DNA of 64,000 nt from an uncultured Planctomycetota bacterium (GCA_903901045.1 CAIUPP010000123.1:1-64000); one strand, 5' to 3'. Positions 40,412-50,876 are shown, counted from the first letter of the stretch. The notes: generated by a model not told the origin, from the sequence alone. Translations and numbers: made by a program.

Positions 40412-41695
40412 CTACTTGCGTGGCGCGGCGGGCGTTGCCGGCGTGGCCGTCGTTTCCGGGGCCGAGGCGAGCTTGGTCAACTCGACCAGGCGCTTGCGCT
40501 CGCTATACCCCCAGGAAATGCGGACGGTGTCTCCCTTCTTGAGCGTAGCGATTTTGGCGATCATCTCTTTGTCCATCGACCCCATGCCGGGCTTATCCGC
40601 CCCGGGGGTGGCGATCCAGCGAGCCGTGTAGCGCTCGGTCGGTCCGTTCGCAGGCTTGACGTCAATCGAATTCGCTTCCTTGCCCATCACGACGCCTTCG
40701 ACCGTGCCGGTAATTGCGGCCGGGACGATGGCGCGCAGACTGACTACGCGCAGATGCTCATCGCTCTTCCACTCCATCTCCACCAGATTGCCCAGCGGGA
40801 TCTTCTTGATCGTCTCCAGCATCGCCGCGTCGGCGCCGCCGCCCTGCTCCGCCGCGCCGCCCTGCCACAGGGGCAGGTAGGTCTTGGCTTCAGAGTCTCC
40901 CTCCGCCCTGACCACGATGTAGCCGTTCGTCTTGCCCGCCTCCTTGCGCAGCAGAATGCCGGTGAGCTTCCCTTCGGTCGGCGTCGTCGCGGTCGCCGCG
41001 TGAGCCGTAGCAGCCGGCGTCCTGACCGTTGCCTTGGTCGTCGCCGGCGGTGGCACCGTCCCCTCCTGTCCCGCCCCGAACGACGCGCTTCCCCAGAGTC
41101 CGCTCACCACCACCGTCCCGGCCAGCACGCGCACAAACGTTCTCTTGGCAAACATCTTTTCAACTCCCTTCTCTTCAAACACGCGAACAATGAACTCCGT
41201 GCCGGTCACGTGCACGGTTGCCACAGCGGTCAGAACTTCGAACTCGCCCGCCTGGGGCGTCACCGCGCAATGGACTTGCCCCTCTGCGAGGTAAACCTCC
41301 TCCGCGTGCGGCGCTCCCTCCACGCGCAAATCGGAATGCGGATCGAGTTGCAGCGCCACGTAGCCGCCCAGCGCGAGAGTGGCCGCCTGCTCCTGCGTCT
41401 TCACCTCGGCCCCGCGCCCGAACCCTCCGGCGGAGGCGAGTTGATACGGCCCGGTGATCCTCGGCCTCGGGTAGAGTCCGCCCAGCAGCGCCCAGACCGC
41501 CACGACCATCGCCACCGTCGCGGCGGCGACGGCGATATAGGAGGCGATGCTGGTCACCTTCGCGCGCGCGCTGAACGGACTGCGAGCCAGGATGCGCGCG
41601 CGCAGATCAGGCGGTCGCTCGCCGCCGAGTTCCTCGCGCAGCAGCGCGTCCACCAAGCTGTCCCGGTCCTGGTCGAAATGTTCAGGCGCGTTCAT
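40412..41695 (-). CDS. FecR-domain protein, likely anti-sigma partner
   Basis: The 427-residue protein has a short cytoplasmic N-terminus (LVDALLREELGGERPPDLRARIL), one transmembrane helix (about 48-71), a FecR-like region (about 75-190, with VYLAEGQVHCAVTP and ATVHVTGTEFIVRV) and an Ala/Thr-rich linker and C-terminal domains with repeated TGTVEGVV- and KKGDTVRISWGY-type strands. FecR-domain proteins receive signals at the cell surface and control an ECF sigma factor. Its start overlaps the sigma gene by 14 bases, so the pair is coupled. The signal is unknown; no TonB receptor is nearby. Confidence 0.85.
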   Translation of the reverse strand: MNAPEHFDQDRDSLVDALLREELGGERPPDLRARILARSPFSARAKVTSIASYIAVAAATVAMVVAVWALLGGLYPRPRITGPYQLASAGGFGRGAEVKTQEQAATLALGGYVALQLDPHSDLRVEGAPHAEEVYLAEGQVHCAVTPQAGEFEVLTAVATVHVTGTEFIVRVFEEKGVEKMFAKRTFVRVLAGTVVVSGLWGSASFGAGQEGTVPPPATTKATVRTPAATAHAATATTPTEGKLTGILLRKEAGKTNGYIVVRAEGDSEAKTYLPLWQGGAAEQGGGADAAMLETIKKIPLGNLVEMEWKSDEHLRVVSLRAIVPAAITGTVEGVVMGKEANSIDVKPANGPTERYTARWIATPGADKPGMGSMDKEMIAKIATLKKGDTVRISWGYSERKRLVELTKLASAPETTATPATPAAPRK

Positions 41696-42209
41696 GCATC
41701 AGCCTCCGGCGGACGCAATCCGCCAGCGCGGCCCGTATGCGCCGCAGCAGCGACTTCACCCCATCCTCGGTCATCTCCAGCGCCGATCCGATCTGCGCGC
41801 GCGAGCGGCGGTCGCGGTACTGCATGTCCAACGCCGCGCGGTAGCGCTCCGGCTGGTCCGCCAGGCACTTGCGCAGCGCCTCCAGGTAGTCGAACCCGTC
41901 CCCCTCGCGCAGGAACTCCTCCTTCCAGACGTTCTCCGCCCGGTCGAGCAACTCGGAATCGACGCGCACCGGCGCGCGCCGCGTTCGCCGGCAGTGGCGA
42001 AGGAAAAGGTTCCGCAGCACCCCCCGCAGCCACGCCGCGCGCACCCGAAGGTTGGCGGTCTCCGCAGGCAGCACGACTTTAAGCGAAGTCAGGAATGTTT
42101 CCTGAACAAGATCCTCCGCCTCGGTTGGCGCAGCGCCCATGTATCGCGCGTAACGATACAATTCCGCCTGATGCGCCTTGATGAGTGTTTCAAATCCCTC
42201 GCGGTCCAT
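41682..42209 (-). CDS. ECF-type RNA polymerase sigma factor
   Basis: The 175-residue protein has sigma region 2 (LYRYARYMGAAPTEAEDLVQETFLTSL) and region 4 (RYRAALDMQYRDRRSRAQIGSALEMTEDGVKSLLRRIRAAL) in the usual ECF layout. The ATG at 42209 has AAAGGA six bases upstream; an open frame further upstream is not sigma-like. The C-terminal end overlaps the FecR gene. Together they form a signal-response unit. The regulated genes are not identifiable here. Confidence 0.92.
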   Translation of the reverse strand: MDREGFETLIKAHQAELYRYARYMGAAPTEAEDLVQETFLTSLKVVLPAETANLRVRAAWLRGVLRNLFLRHCRRTRRAPVRVDSELLDRAENVWKEEFLREGDGFDYLEALRKCLADQPERYRAALDMQYRDRRSRAQIGSALEMTEDGVKSLLRRIRAALADCVRRRLMHERA

Positions 42210-42508
42210 CTCTGTTCCTTTGATCCCAGCCTCTCCACCTCTATATCGCCCGGCATGCGCGAAAGGGTGCAGTGCGGCGCGCAGAATATTGTAACATGGC
42301 AATTGTGGCGAATGACCAAGCCGGGACGCGGCATCCCCACCGCAGCGCGGGCCGGCAAACCCGCGAAACCATCGGCGCTGCATGGGAGTTGCAATACCGG
42401 CTCCAGTCGCTCCGGCTTCGCCGTCCGGTCCTTGATTCCATCCCCCCTGCGTGATACGGTAACCGCAGGCGGCAAGAAAGGTTCTTATGGAAAGGGGAGG
42501 GCGCGGAA
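42210..42508. other. Divergent intergenic region, no gene
   Basis: This gap separates the sigma gene (minus) from the DUF981 gene (plus). I see a weak TACAAT-like -10 on the minus strand near 42290 but no consensus promoter, no hairpin with a T-tract and no coding region. Confidence 0.5.
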
Positions 42509-43093
42509 ATGATCGACTACCTGGCGCTCATGCTGGTCAACATGGCTGCGGGCTTCGGCCTCCTGGCGTCGTACCTGCTCTGTTGCGGGAATGAGACCGT
42601 TGCGCGGAAATGGGCCGCGCCGTTCGGAACGGTCGGCTTCGTGGCGCTGGCGGGGGGGCTGTACATGAGCTTCACCTGGCCGCTGATCGGCAGCTACAAC
42701 TGCGCGTTCGGCGAGATGTCCGTGCTGCTGGGAGCGTTCTTCGCCGGGACGGCGCTGGCGCTGGCTCGCGAGTGGAGCCCCGCGCCCATGGGGCTCTACG
42801 GCGCTTTCGCCGGCCTCGCCGCAATCGTCGTCGGCGCTTCGATCATCCACCTGAAACTCACCGCCACCCCATTGCTCGCCGGCCTCGGCTTCATCATCTC
42901 CGGCGCGGTCGGGGTCGGCATCCTGCCGGCGCTCGCCTTGCGCAACGGCAGGGGCTGGCGGTGGGCCGTCGCACTGCTCGCCATCCTCGCCGCGCTCATC
43001 TGGGCCTTCATCGGCTATAGCTCCTACTACATGCACCTGAAGGGGTTCCAGGAGTATAAGCCGCCCACGATGACGGAGAAGCAGGCGAAGTAG
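42509..43093 (+). CDS. DUF981 family membrane protein
   Basis: The 194-residue protein has about six hydrophobic helices and begins IDYLALMLVNMAAGFGLLASYLL, as DUF981 proteins do. Other conserved-looking pieces are GLYMSFTWPLIGSYNCAFGEMSVLLG and the last helix before the tail. No biochemical function is established for the family. AAAGGGGAGG upstream supports the ATG at 42509. A strong terminator follows at 43116. Confidence 0.85.
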   Translation: MIDYLALMLVNMAAGFGLLASYLLCCGNETVARKWAAPFGTVGFVALAGGLYMSFTWPLIGSYNCAFGEMSVLLGAFFAGTALALAREWSPAPMGLYGAFAGLAAIVVGASIIHLKLTATPLLAGLGFIISGAVGVGILPALALRNGRGWRWAVALLAILAALIWAFIGYSSYYMHLKGFQEYKPPTMTEKQAK

Positions 43094-43115
43094 GCGGTAA
43101 TTGCAGTCTCCCATA

Positions 43116-43156
43116 GAACACAAATGCCTCCCCATGGCGGGGAGGCATTTGTGTTC
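43116..43156. terminator. Two-way terminator, 18-bp perfect stem
   Basis: Perfect arms GAACACAAATGCCTCCCC and its complement (43116-43133, 43139-43156) around loop ATGGC, between convergent genes (DUF981 plus, collagen-like minus). Confidence 0.85.
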
Positions 43157-43173
43157 TTGCGAAGATCTAACCC

Positions 43174-43207
43174 CCGGCAACGCTCATCTTCGTTGAGCGG
43201 TTGCCGG
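43174..43207 (-). terminator. Hairpin behind the collagen-like gene
   Basis: CCGGCAACGCTCA pairs with TGAGCGGTTGCCGG with one bulged base, 16 bases after the stop of the minus-strand gene. It may end that transcript together with the hairpin at 43116. Confidence 0.55.
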
Positions 43208-43222
43208 GAGCGGCAGTCCAGC

Positions 43223-45814
43223 CTAGTTCTTAATATACACCTTGTAAACCGTTAGGTCCGTACCCGTGATCGTCTTGGCGGAGTCGGTGTAATCCGCGGG
43301 CGTCTCAGAATCGCTTGCACCCAGGATCATGTACCCCGACGGCACGCCGCTCGGGCCAGTCGGACCCGTCGGACCCGTGGGGCCGGCAGGGCCAACGGCG
43401 CCTTGAACGTGCAACGTGGTCACCACGTGACTGGTGTGGGTTGCCCCGGAGTAAACGAAGTGTATCGTCTGATTTGCGGTCGACTTGGCGTACATCTTCA
43501 CAACGATTCGGTCCGTCGTACTCAGCGGAATATCCGACACGAGCACATAGTCCGTGTCATATTCCAGAACGGACGTTGCGTTGATCTCGACGGTGGTGAC
43601 GTTGAATAGCTCGGTCTCAACGCCGCCTGACGTGCGTTTGAAGATGCGATAGACGATTCGACTATCGCCGCCCGTGGATGCGGCATAGTGGTAGCAATGG
43701 AAGTGCCAGATTCCCGATGGGATCTTGTCAGCGCCCGGGTAGCCGGCCACGGTGACGTACGGATCGATGAGCACCTCAGTGCCGTTGGACAGCACAGACA
43801 CCGATTCATCAACCTCTGTGCCAGGAGATGGGGCGACTTCGATCGTCTCATAACCTGCGATATCCGTGCTGGGCGGATGGTGGAAGAACAGCGTTTGTCC
43901 TGTCGATTCGCCCTGCGCACCTGCGGGGCCGGTAGAACCTGTAGCGCCGGTCGCGCCGGTCGGACCAGTGGGGCCTATCGCTCCAGCATCGCCCGTCGCG
44001 CCGGTAGCGCCAGTTGCTCCAGCCACGCCGGTGTCGCCGGTAGCGCCAGTAGCTCCGGTGGGGCCGGCGACGCCTGTGGCACCGGTCGCTCCGGTCGGTC
44101 CGGTAGCGCCTGTTGCGCCATCAGTGCCATTGCTTCCGGCATCCCCTTGCGGGCCGGTCGGGCCTGCGGGGCCCGTGGCGCCGGTAGGTCCGGTCGCGCC
44201 ATCAGTGCCATTGCTTCCGGCGTCCCCTTGCGGGCCGGTGGGGCCAATATCTCCGGTGTTGCCCTTCGGGCCGGTGGGGCCGATATCTCCGGCATCGCCC
44301 TTGTCGCCTTGCGGGCCTGGAACGGTCGAGTCAGCACCGGCCGCGCCGGTAGCTCCGGTCGGGCCAGTGGGACCGATGTCTCCAGCCTCACCCTTGTCGC
44401 CTTGCGGGCCTGGAACAGTCGAGTCAGCGCCGGTCGCGCCGGTAGCTCCGGTCGGGCCAGTGGGACCGATGTCTCCAGCCTCACCCTTGTCGCCTTGCGG
44501 ACCTGGAACAGTCGAGTCAGCGCCGGTCGCGCCGGTAGCCCCAGTCGGTCCGGTAGCACCGGTAGCGCCCGTGGCACCGGCTTCTCCGGTCGCCCCGGTG
44601 GCTCCGGTCGGTCCGGTAGCGCCCGTCGCACCCGTTACGCCAGTTGCGCCCTGCGGGCCCGGAACGGTCGAATCAACACCTGCGGCACCTGTTGCGCCCG
44701 TCGCGCCTTGGGGGCCGGGAACGGTGGAGTCAGCGCCCGTAGCGCCGGTCGCGCCAGTCGGACCGGTTGATCCGGTCGCGCCTGTTGCACCCGTAGCGCC
44801 AGTCGCGCCCTGCGGGCCGGGAACGGTCGAATCAGCGCCGGCAGCGCCGGTCGCTCCAGTAGCCCCGGTAGCACCGGTCACACCTGTAGCGCCCGTAGCG
44901 CCAGTAGCACCCTGCGGGCCAGGAACAGTCGAATCAGCGCCAGTTGCCCCGGTCGCCCCGGTTGCACCCGCAGCGCCGGTTGCCCCGGTCGCCCCGGTAG
45001 CTCCGGTCACACCTGTAGCACCCGTAGCGCCCTGAGGGCCTGGAACGGTCGAGTCAGCGCCAGCCGCGCCAGTCGCACCAGTCGGACCGACTGAGCCAGT
45101 CGCGCCGGTTGCACCCGCAGCGCCGGCAGCGCCGGTCGCACCCGTGGCGCCGGCAACGCCCGTCGATCCCGTAGCCCCGGTCGCGCCGGCAGCGCCGGTA
45201 GCCCCGGCCGGACCGGTCAAGCCGGTCGCCCCGGTATCACCGGTCGCGCCTTTAGCTCCCGTCGGGCCGGCTGCGCCCGTGGCACCGGCAGGACCCGTCG
45301 GACCGACAGCGCCCGTTGCGCCGGTCGGGCCTTGCGGTCCCACCAGCTCATCGGCATGCAGCCCGTCCACCGTATCCGCGTCTCCCGCGGAAGCGGAATA
45401 AATGCACAGCGCCGCCGGCGTCAGGGGACGCCGCGCAGTCAGGATCGTATAGCTTCCCTTGCCCACGGGGCTGCGCACTTCGATCTGTAGCCAGTGGGAG
45501 GTTCCGTCAAACGGCAACCTGTTGAAATCCAGAACCACCGAGAACTCGCCGCTGTCCAGCGTCTGGTTCAGGAATGTCAGAGCAGAGCCCAGTTGATTTC
45601 CGGCGGTGGCGGCATCCCACAATGTGAATTTCAGGTCAGCCGTCTTGCCCAGAGTGCGGTATTCCGTCTTACTGATGGTGTTCGAGTACGGGAACGCCGT
45701 CCCAATCGGCGGACCCAACTTGGGTGCGGTCGCGAACGCCGACCCTGCAATACCGACGACCAGCATTGCAGCGAGAACAAGCTTCGCACAACGACTCGCT
45801 TCCATGCGCCTCAT
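43223..45814 (-). CDS. Secreted collagen-like (G-x-y repeat) protein
   Basis: The 863-residue protein has a signal peptide ([18 protein letters not shown]), an N-terminal domain of about 120 residues ending [16 protein letters not shown] and [14 protein letters not shown], a type seen in planctomycete and verrucomicrobial collagen-like proteins, and then about 480 residues of uninterrupted G-x-y triplets rich in GAT and GPT. Blocks of [16 protein letters not shown] recur at least eight times. A C-terminal beta-rich domain of about 190 residues is split by a second short collagen segment. Such proteins form surface fibres. GGAGG precedes the ATG at 45814; the promoter is at 45999. Confidence 0.92.
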   Translation of the reverse strand: MRRMEASRCAKLVLAAMLVVGIAGSAFATAPKLGPPIGTAFPYSNTISKTEYRTLGKTADLKFTLWDAATAGNQLGSALTFLNQTLDSGEFSVVLDFNRLPFDGTSHWLQIEVRSPVGKGSYTILTARRPLTPAALCIYSASAGDADTVDGLHADELVGPQGPTGATGAVGPTGPAGATGAAGPTGAKGATGDTGATGLTGPAGATGAAGATGATGSTGVAGATGATGAAGAAGATGATGSVGPTGATGAAGADSTVPGPQGATGATGVTGATGATGATGAAGATGATGATGADSTVPGPQGATGATGATGVTGATGATGATGAAGADSTVPGPQGATGATGATGATGSTGPTGATGATGADSTVPGPQGATGATGAAGVDSTVPGPQGATGVTGATGATGPTGATGATGEAGATGATGATGPTGATGATGADSTVPGPQGDKGEAGDIGPTGPTGATGATGADSTVPGPQGDKGEAGDIGPTGPTGATGAAGADSTVPGPQGDKGDAGDIGPTGPKGNTGDIGPTGPQGDAGSNGTDGATGPTGATGPAGPTGPQGDAGSNGTDGATGATGPTGATGATGVAGPTGATGATGDTGVAGATGATGATGDAGAIGPTGPTGATGATGSTGPAGAQGESTGQTLFFHHPPSTDIAGYETIEVAPSPGTEVDESVSVLSNGTEVLIDPYVTVAGYPGADKIPSGIWHFHCYHYAASTGGDSRIVYRIFKRTSGGVETELFNVTTVEINATSVLEYDTDYVLVSDIPLSTTDRIVVKMYAKSTANQTIHFVYSGATHTSHVVTTLHVQGAVGPAGPTGPTGPTGPSGVPSGYMILGASDSETPADYTDSAKTITGTDLTVYKVYIKN

Positions 45815-45827
45815 GCGGCCTCCTTCC

Positions 45828-46380
45828 TCAACGAAAAATGGCCCCCAGATGCTGCGGGCACTTGGTGAACCGATAAGCCATGCGCAGTACGAAAACTCAA
45901 GTGCGACATTGCCTACATCACCTCACAACGCGTAGTTCGCTCGATAGAATGGTACTTACCTGAACGAACATTTCCAATTTACGAACGAGCGGCACCCGAT
46001 TCTAGGGCGCAATGAAGAGACTGTCAAGAGAATTGCGAGCGGCCGGGTGATTTTGTGTATATTCATATCCTCAATTCCGGCACATGTTTAGAACTGGAAC
46101 AGTTGCGACATCAACTGGCAGGTCAGATTGTATGAAATTGGCACTCCGCCTCCCAAAGTGAGTGGCGCTCGCGCGTTTCTCAAGCGCCCGGGCTGTGCCG
46201 AAATTGGCTTTCGGCCACATCAGCGCAAATGGTACGTGACCGGGATTCTCGTAGCTATATATCGTACGGTCGGTAGAGAAATTCAGTCGACGGAAAAAAA
46301 TTGTGGCGAGAGTTCGGCCGGGGATGGATGCAGTGACGGAATCAGCGGAAGGGGTGTGAATGCGCCGGAAAAGCGGGTGG
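45828..46380. other. Upstream region of the collagen-like gene
   Basis: Apart from the promoter at 45999-46027 and a leader of about 180 bases, I see no gene. It is less GC-rich than the rest of the window. An open frame at 46128-46499 runs through the tRNA in reverse and is not credible as a protein. Confidence 0.6.
45999..46027 (-). promoter_or_regulatory. Sigma-70 promoter of the collagen-like gene
   Basis: On the minus strand TTGACA (46027-46022) and TAGAAT (46004-45999) are 17 bases apart, near consensus. It leaves a leader of about 180 bases before the ATG at 45814. Confidence 0.77.
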
Positions 46381-46420
46381 AAAAAGAAAAGCCGGTCTGC
46401 GTTCGTCGCAGGCCGGCTTT
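46381..46420 (-). terminator. Terminator of the tkt-tRNA transcript
   Basis: On the minus strand AAAGCCGGCCTGCG pairs with CGCAGACCGGCTTT and is followed by TCTTTTT. It starts 10 bases after the tRNA 3' end. Confidence 0.85.
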
Positions 46421-46429
46421 ACCTCAGAC

Positions 46430-46505
<76 letters not shown>

Positions 46506-46589
46506 GTCAGGTCTCCACAATATAGCCGGAATGCGAAAAGTTGTCAACCGGCGGTGCGCCGGCGAACTCCGCCGCGAATGGGGCGCCGG

Positions 46590-48596
46590 TTAAGAATGCA
46601 GCAGCGCCTTCGCCTTGGCCACGACGTTCTCCACCGTGAAGCCGGCCTTCTTGAACACATCCTTGTACGTGCCGGAGCAGCCGAAGACTTCCTGGAAGAC
46701 GCCGTCGCCGTTGCAGGTGACGTATCGGTCCCAGCCCAGGCGCACACCCGCTTCGACGGCCACGCGCGGCATCCCTTTGGGCAGCACCTTCGCGCGGTAA
46801 GCGGCATCCTGCGCCTCGAACAGCTCCCAACTCGGCATGCTCACCACGCGCGCCTGGACCCCGTCGGCGGCCAGCGCCGCCTGCGCCTTCATCACCAGCT
46901 CCAGCTCGGAGCCGGTTCCGATCAGGACCAGTTGCGGCTTGCCGTCGGCGGCCTCGGAGAGAATGTACGCGCCGCGGGGCACGCCCTCACAAACCGGGTA
47001 CTTCGCGGTGTCCAGCGTCGGCAGCTTCTGGCGAGTCAGCGCCAGGACGGTGGGGCCGTTCGTGCGCTCCATGGCCACCTTCCAGGCGGCGGCGGTCTCA
47101 TTTGCGTCGGCCGGCCGCAGCACCACCAGGTTCGGGATCGCGCGCAGCGAAGCCAGATGCTCGACAGGCTGGTGCGTGGGGCCGTCCTCGCCCACGCCGA
47201 TGGAGTCGTGCGTGAAAACGTAAATCACCGGCAGGTGCGTGATCGCCGCCACGCGGATGGGGGGGCGCATGTAATCGGCGAACACCATGAAGGTCGCGCC
47301 GAAGGGGCGCATGCCGCCGTGGAGCGCCATGCCGTTGCAGACCGACCCCATCCCGTGCTCGCGCACGCCGAAGTGCATGTTGATCCCCTCGTACTTGCCG
47401 GGGCCGATATCCCCCAGGCCGGCCATGTACGTCTTGGTGGAGGGGGCCAGGTCGGCCGAGCCGCCGACGAGATATCCTTCCAGCGTCGGCGCGATGGCGT
47501 TCATCACCTTCCCGCCCGCGTCGCGCGTCGCCATATCATCCCCCACCTTGAAGGTCGGAATGCTCTTCTGCCAGCCGGCAGGAAGTTCCCCCTTCATCGC
47601 CCGCAGCAGGCGCGCGGCCAGTTCCGGCTGCGCCTTGCGGTACGCCTCGAACTTCACGTTCCACGCCTGCTCGGCCTGCTTCCCGCGCGTCTGCGCCTCG
47701 CGGAAGTGCGCCAGCGCCTCGCCGGGGATGAAGAACGTCGGGTTCTTGTCCCACTCGTAGAACGCCTTCGTCAGGCCCGCCGCCTCCTCCTTCATCGGCT
47801 CGCCATGCACCTTGGAAGTGTTCGCCTCGGGGGAGCCGAAGCCGATCATGCTCTTGCACCAGATCAGCGTGGGCTTGCCCGTCTCGGCGATGCCCGCCCG
47901 GATCGCCTTGTCCACCGCCGCCAGATCGTTGATGTCCTCCACCTTCAGCACCTGCCAGCCGTACGCCTCGAAACGCGCGCCGACGTTCTCATTGAACGCC
48001 AGGTCGTGCGTGCGTCCCTCGATGCTGATGCCGTTGTCATCGTAGAGGGCGATCAACTTGCCCAGCTTCAGGAACCCCGCCAGCGACGCCGCCTCGGAAC
48101 TGACTCCTTCCATCAAGTCGCCGTCGGAGCACATGACGAACGTGCGGTGGTTGACGATGTCGTGCCCGGGGCGGTTGAAGATGGCCGCCATGTGCGCTTC
48201 GGCGATCGCCATCCCGACGGCGTTGGAGATGCCCTGCCCGAGCGGGCCGGTGGTCGCCTCGACGCCGGGGGTCATGTGCGCCTCGGGGTGGCCGGGGCAC
48301 TTGCTGCCGACCTGGCGGAAACGTTTCAGCTCCTCCAGCGGCAAATCGTAGCCGGTCAGGTGAAGCAGGCTGTAGAGCATGGCGCAGGCGTGGCCGGCGG
48401 AGAGCACGAAGCGGTCGCGGTCGATCCACTTCGGATCGGTCGGGTTATGCTTCAGGAAGCGGTCCCAGATGACGTACGCGGCCGGCGAGGCGCCCAGCGG
48501 CATCCCGGGGTGGCCGGACTTGGCGGTCTGGACCATATCCACGGCGAGCATGCGGACTGTGTTGACGCAGAGTTTGTCGAGTTTCGCATCGGACAT
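46590..48596 (-). CDS. tkt: Transketolase
   Basis: Transketolase moves two-carbon units between sugars in the pentose phosphate pathway using thiamine diphosphate. The 668-residue protein has [33 protein letters not shown], the ThDP motif [25 protein letters not shown]-like [45 protein letters not shown] and RPADANE. The ATG at 48596 has GGAG eight bases upstream, which favours it over an ATG at 48611. Weak -35/-10 sequences (TTCCCC, TATTCT) lie at 48683-48655. Confidence 0.96.
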   Translation of the reverse strand: MSDAKLDKLCVNTVRMLAVDMVQTAKSGHPGMPLGASPAAYVIWDRFLKHNPTDPKWIDRDRFVLSAGHACAMLYSLLHLTGYDLPLEELKRFRQVGSKCPGHPEAHMTPGVEATTGPLGQGISNAVGMAIAEAHMAAIFNRPGHDIVNHRTFVMCSDGDLMEGVSSEAASLAGFLKLGKLIALYDDNGISIEGRTHDLAFNENVGARFEAYGWQVLKVEDINDLAAVDKAIRAGIAETGKPTLIWCKSMIGFGSPEANTSKVHGEPMKEEAAGLTKAFYEWDKNPTFFIPGEALAHFREAQTRGKQAEQAWNVKFEAYRKAQPELAARLLRAMKGELPAGWQKSIPTFKVGDDMATRDAGGKVMNAIAPTLEGYLVGGSADLAPSTKTYMAGLGDIGPGKYEGINMHFGVREHGMGSVCNGMALHGGMRPFGATFMVFADYMRPPIRVAAITHLPVIYVFTHDSIGVGEDGPTHQPVEHLASLRAIPNLVVLRPADANETAAAWKVAMERTNGPTVLALTRQKLPTLDTAKYPVCEGVPRGAYILSEAADGKPQLVLIGTGSELELVMKAQAALAADGVQARVVSMPSWELFEAQDAAYRAKVLPKGMPRVAVEAGVRLGWDRYVTCNGDGVFQEVFGCSGTYKDVFKKAGFTVENVVAKAKALLHS

Positions 48597-48699
48597 CGTT
48601 CGGTTCTCCATTTCAAAGGCCGGGATTCGGCGGCGAGAGCCACCCCAGTGAGAGAGAATAACTTACCAGAAGAGGCTGGGGAAATCGAGCGAGAGCAGG

Positions 48700-48822
48700 A
48701 CAATGGTCAATGGGCAATGGTCAACGGTCAATTGTCAGCGAACGGTCATGGGCACTGCGGCTATCGTGCCGCGCGAAGCGTTGCCGTTTCATTGATAATT
48801 GAGAAATGCCCGTTGCCCATTG
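48700..48822. repeat. Inverted repeat of CAATGGTCAATGG units
   Basis: The left half from 48700 is made of CAATGG-type units and the right half, ending near 48822, of the complement (TGCCCATTGT). The same AT-rich family recurs as fragments near 36073-36110. It lies between tyrA and tkt. Confidence 0.7.
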
Positions 48823-48833
48823 TTCCGTTCTCT

Positions 48834-49697
48834 TCATCCGTTCCGCCCGTCCCGCCGTTCCTTGGCGCGCTGAAGGCGATTGAGAATGGCTTGTCCGTCG
48901 CCGGCTTCGAGCGCCTGCGCGAAGCGGGCCAGCTCCTCGGCCATGGCCCGCAGCGCCGGGGCCAGCGCCTCGCGGTTGGCCATGCAGATATCCCGCCAGA
49001 GCGGGGCATCGCCGCTGGCGATGCGCGTCGTATCCATAAAGCCGCGCGCGGCGACCGCCAGCGCTTCGTCGGAGACGCAATTCATCAGGCAACTTGCCGC
49101 GGCGTGAGGCAGGTGGCTGACCTGGGCGAGCAGGCGGTCATGCCGTTCGGCAGGCATCTCGCGCACCGTGCAACCGAGTGCCTCCCAGAGAGCGCGCACG
49201 CGCCGCAGCGCCTCGCCGCGCGGGTCCGTGGCGGGGGAGGGGGTGAGGATGCACAACGCCCCGCGGAACAAATCGGCCCGTGCGGCGGCGATCCCGCGCT
49301 GCTCCGAGCCCGCCAGCGGGTGCCCTCCCACGAAAAGCGCGCCGTCGGGCTTGATACGGGCCGCCTCTTCGGCGGCGCGCCCGACGCATTCCTTCACGCT
49401 CCCCACGTCCGTCAAAATGGCCCCCGGCTTCATGCGCGGAAGGAAATCGCTCACCTGGCAACAGAGCGTGCTTACGCCGGTCGCCAGCAGCACCAGATCC
49501 GCCTGCGAGACCGCCTGCGCGCTGTCCATGGTGAAATCATCCACCGCCCCCAGCCGCCGGGCCTCATCGAGCGACGCGGGCCGGTGCCCCACGCCGACGA
49601 CGCTCCCAACCAGTTTCCCCGCGCGCGCGGCCATGCCGAACGAGCCGCCGATCAGCCCGGGCCCGACGATGACGATGCGGTCAAAGAGTGGAGGCAT
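48834..49697 (-). CDS. tyrA: Prephenate dehydrogenase
   Basis: The 287-residue protein converts prephenate to 4-hydroxyphenylpyruvate in tyrosine synthesis. It begins with the nucleotide-binding RIVIVGPGLIGGSFGMAAR, then ADLVLLATGVSTL, ILTDVGSVKE, GGHPLAGSEQRGI, ARADLFRGALCILTP and the helical C-terminal domain with AQVSHLPHAAASCL and GFMDTTRIASGDAPLWRDI. No ACT or chorismate mutase domain is present. The start at ATG 49697 gives the canonical N-terminus. The cyclohexadienyl/arogenate specificity cannot be told. Confidence 0.94.
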   Translation of the reverse strand: MPPLFDRIVIVGPGLIGGSFGMAARAGKLVGSVVGVGHRPASLDEARRLGAVDDFTMDSAQAVSQADLVLLATGVSTLCCQVSDFLPRMKPGAILTDVGSVKECVGRAAEEAARIKPDGALFVGGHPLAGSEQRGIAAARADLFRGALCILTPSPATDPRGEALRRVRALWEALGCTVREMPAERHDRLLAQVSHLPHAAASCLMNCVSDEALAVAARGFMDTTRIASGDAPLWRDICMANREALAPALRAMAEELARFAQALEAGDGQAILNRLQRAKERRDGRNG

Positions 49698-49736
49698 GTT
49701 GTGACGCGGTCCAAGAAAATATAAAGAACGTACTAA

Positions 49737-49776
49737 AGAACCTTGCGAAGGTCTGAACGAGCCTTCGCAAGGTTCT
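49737..49776 (-). terminator. Terminator of the kinase-PIN operon
   Basis: Perfect 15-base arms AGAACCTTGCGAAGG/CCTTCGCAAGGTTCT; on the minus strand the stem is followed by TTAGTACGTTCTTTATATTTTC. It lies 24 bases after the PIN-TRAM stop. Confidence 0.85.
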
Positions 49777-49799
49777 CCGATGCGGCGTTCGTCTCTCCG

Positions 49800-50876
49800 T
49801 CAACTCTCCTTCTCGTTGCGCTTCTTGTTCTCCCTCTCCTCGGGGGAGTGATCGGTGCGGATGCGCCCGAAGACCATGCGTCCCGCGCTGGTCTGGAGCG
49901 AACTGGTCACGGTGATGTTCACGGTCTGGCCGATGCGGTCGCGTCCCGACTCGACCACCACCATCGTGCCGTCGTTGAGATAGCCGACCCCCTGCCCCGC
50001 CTCGTCGCCGGGCCGGATGATCTTGAGCTGCAACTCCTCCCCCGGCAGCACCGTGGGACGCAGGGCGCTGGCCAGGTCGTTCAAGTTGATCGTGTCCACA
50101 TTCTGCAACTCGGCGAACTTCGCCAGGTTGTAGTCGCAGGTCAGGATGCGCGCCTGGAGTTGGCTGGCCAGACTGACCAGCTTGCTATCCACCGTATTGC
50201 CGCGGGCGTTGCGCCCGTCGTGAATCTGGATGGCCAGGCGTTCATCGTGCTGCATCTTCTGGAGCATCTCCAGACCGCGGCGGCCGCGGTTGCGGCGGAG
50301 CCGGTCGCTGGAATCGGCCACGTGCTGAAGCTCCTGAAGGACGAACTTGGGGATGATCATCGTCGTGTCGAACAGGCGCGCCTCGCACAGATCAGGCAGG
50401 CGTCCGTCGATCACCGCGCTGGTGTCCACAAGGATCGGGCGGGACCCCTTCTCTTCCTTCTGAAACTCCACGTACGGGATGATGAACCGGAATCGGTCGC
50501 GCGTCTTATAGATCACCATAACGCACATGTAGCAGCAGGCCAGCGCCAGCGCCAGCAACACGACGAGGCGCAGGTCCTCGGCCGTCGCGCGGTCTCCCAT
50601 GAGGAGTTTGGCCAGGGAGGCCGTGTCGGTCAGTTGGAAAATATTGTAGAAGAGGATCGCCAGAATAGAGCCGGTTATGAGGCCGAACACAATGGAACTT
50701 ATGGATTGGATGGGCCGCTTGCTGAGCACGATCTCCAGAGCGATGATTAACAGTCCAATCGCCATGCCGACGAGGATGCCCCAAAGCAGGTACTCATCCT
50801 CGCGCTTGGCGGATACCTGGTATCCGATGCTCGCGCAAGCCAGCAGAAATAAAGCTCGCATCACGAATTCTGTCAT
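49800..50876 (-). CDS. Membrane PIN-TRAM domain protein (YacL-like)
   Basis: The 358-residue protein has four N-terminal transmembrane helices (about 5-125), a PIN ribonuclease-like domain (about 140-265, with RPILVDTSAVIDGRLPDLCE, FVLQELQHVADSSDRLRRNRGRRGLEML and TCDYNLAKFAEL) and a C-terminal TRAM domain (about 290-345, with GYLNDGTMVVVESGRDRIGQ and VNITVTSSLQTSAGRMVFG). This is the YacL/PilT-N family; its role is not firmly known, though RNA binding or cleavage at the membrane is implied by the domains. Its ATG overlaps the stop of the kinase gene (ATGA). Confidence 0.92.
   Translation of the reverse strand: MTEFVMRALFLLACASIGYQVSAKREDEYLLWGILVGMAIGLLIIALEIVLSKRPIQSISSIVFGLITGSILAILFYNIFQLTDTASLAKLLMGDRATAEDLRLVVLLALALACCYMCVMVIYKTRDRFRFIIPYVEFQKEEKGSRPILVDTSAVIDGRLPDLCEARLFDTTMIIPKFVLQELQHVADSSDRLRRNRGRRGLEMLQKMQHDERLAIQIHDGRNARGNTVDSKLVSLASQLQARILTCDYNLAKFAELQNVDTINLNDLASALRPTVLPGEELQLKIIRPGDEAGQGVGYLNDGTMVVVESGRDRIGQTVNITVTSSLQTSAGRMVFGRIRTDHSPEERENKKRNEKES

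Noticed and set aside
43900-45350. Regularly spaced repeats that look like a CRISPR array
   Set aside because: They are codon repeats of G-x-y triplets in one long open frame with signal peptide and end domains; spacing is not constant and there are no cas genes.
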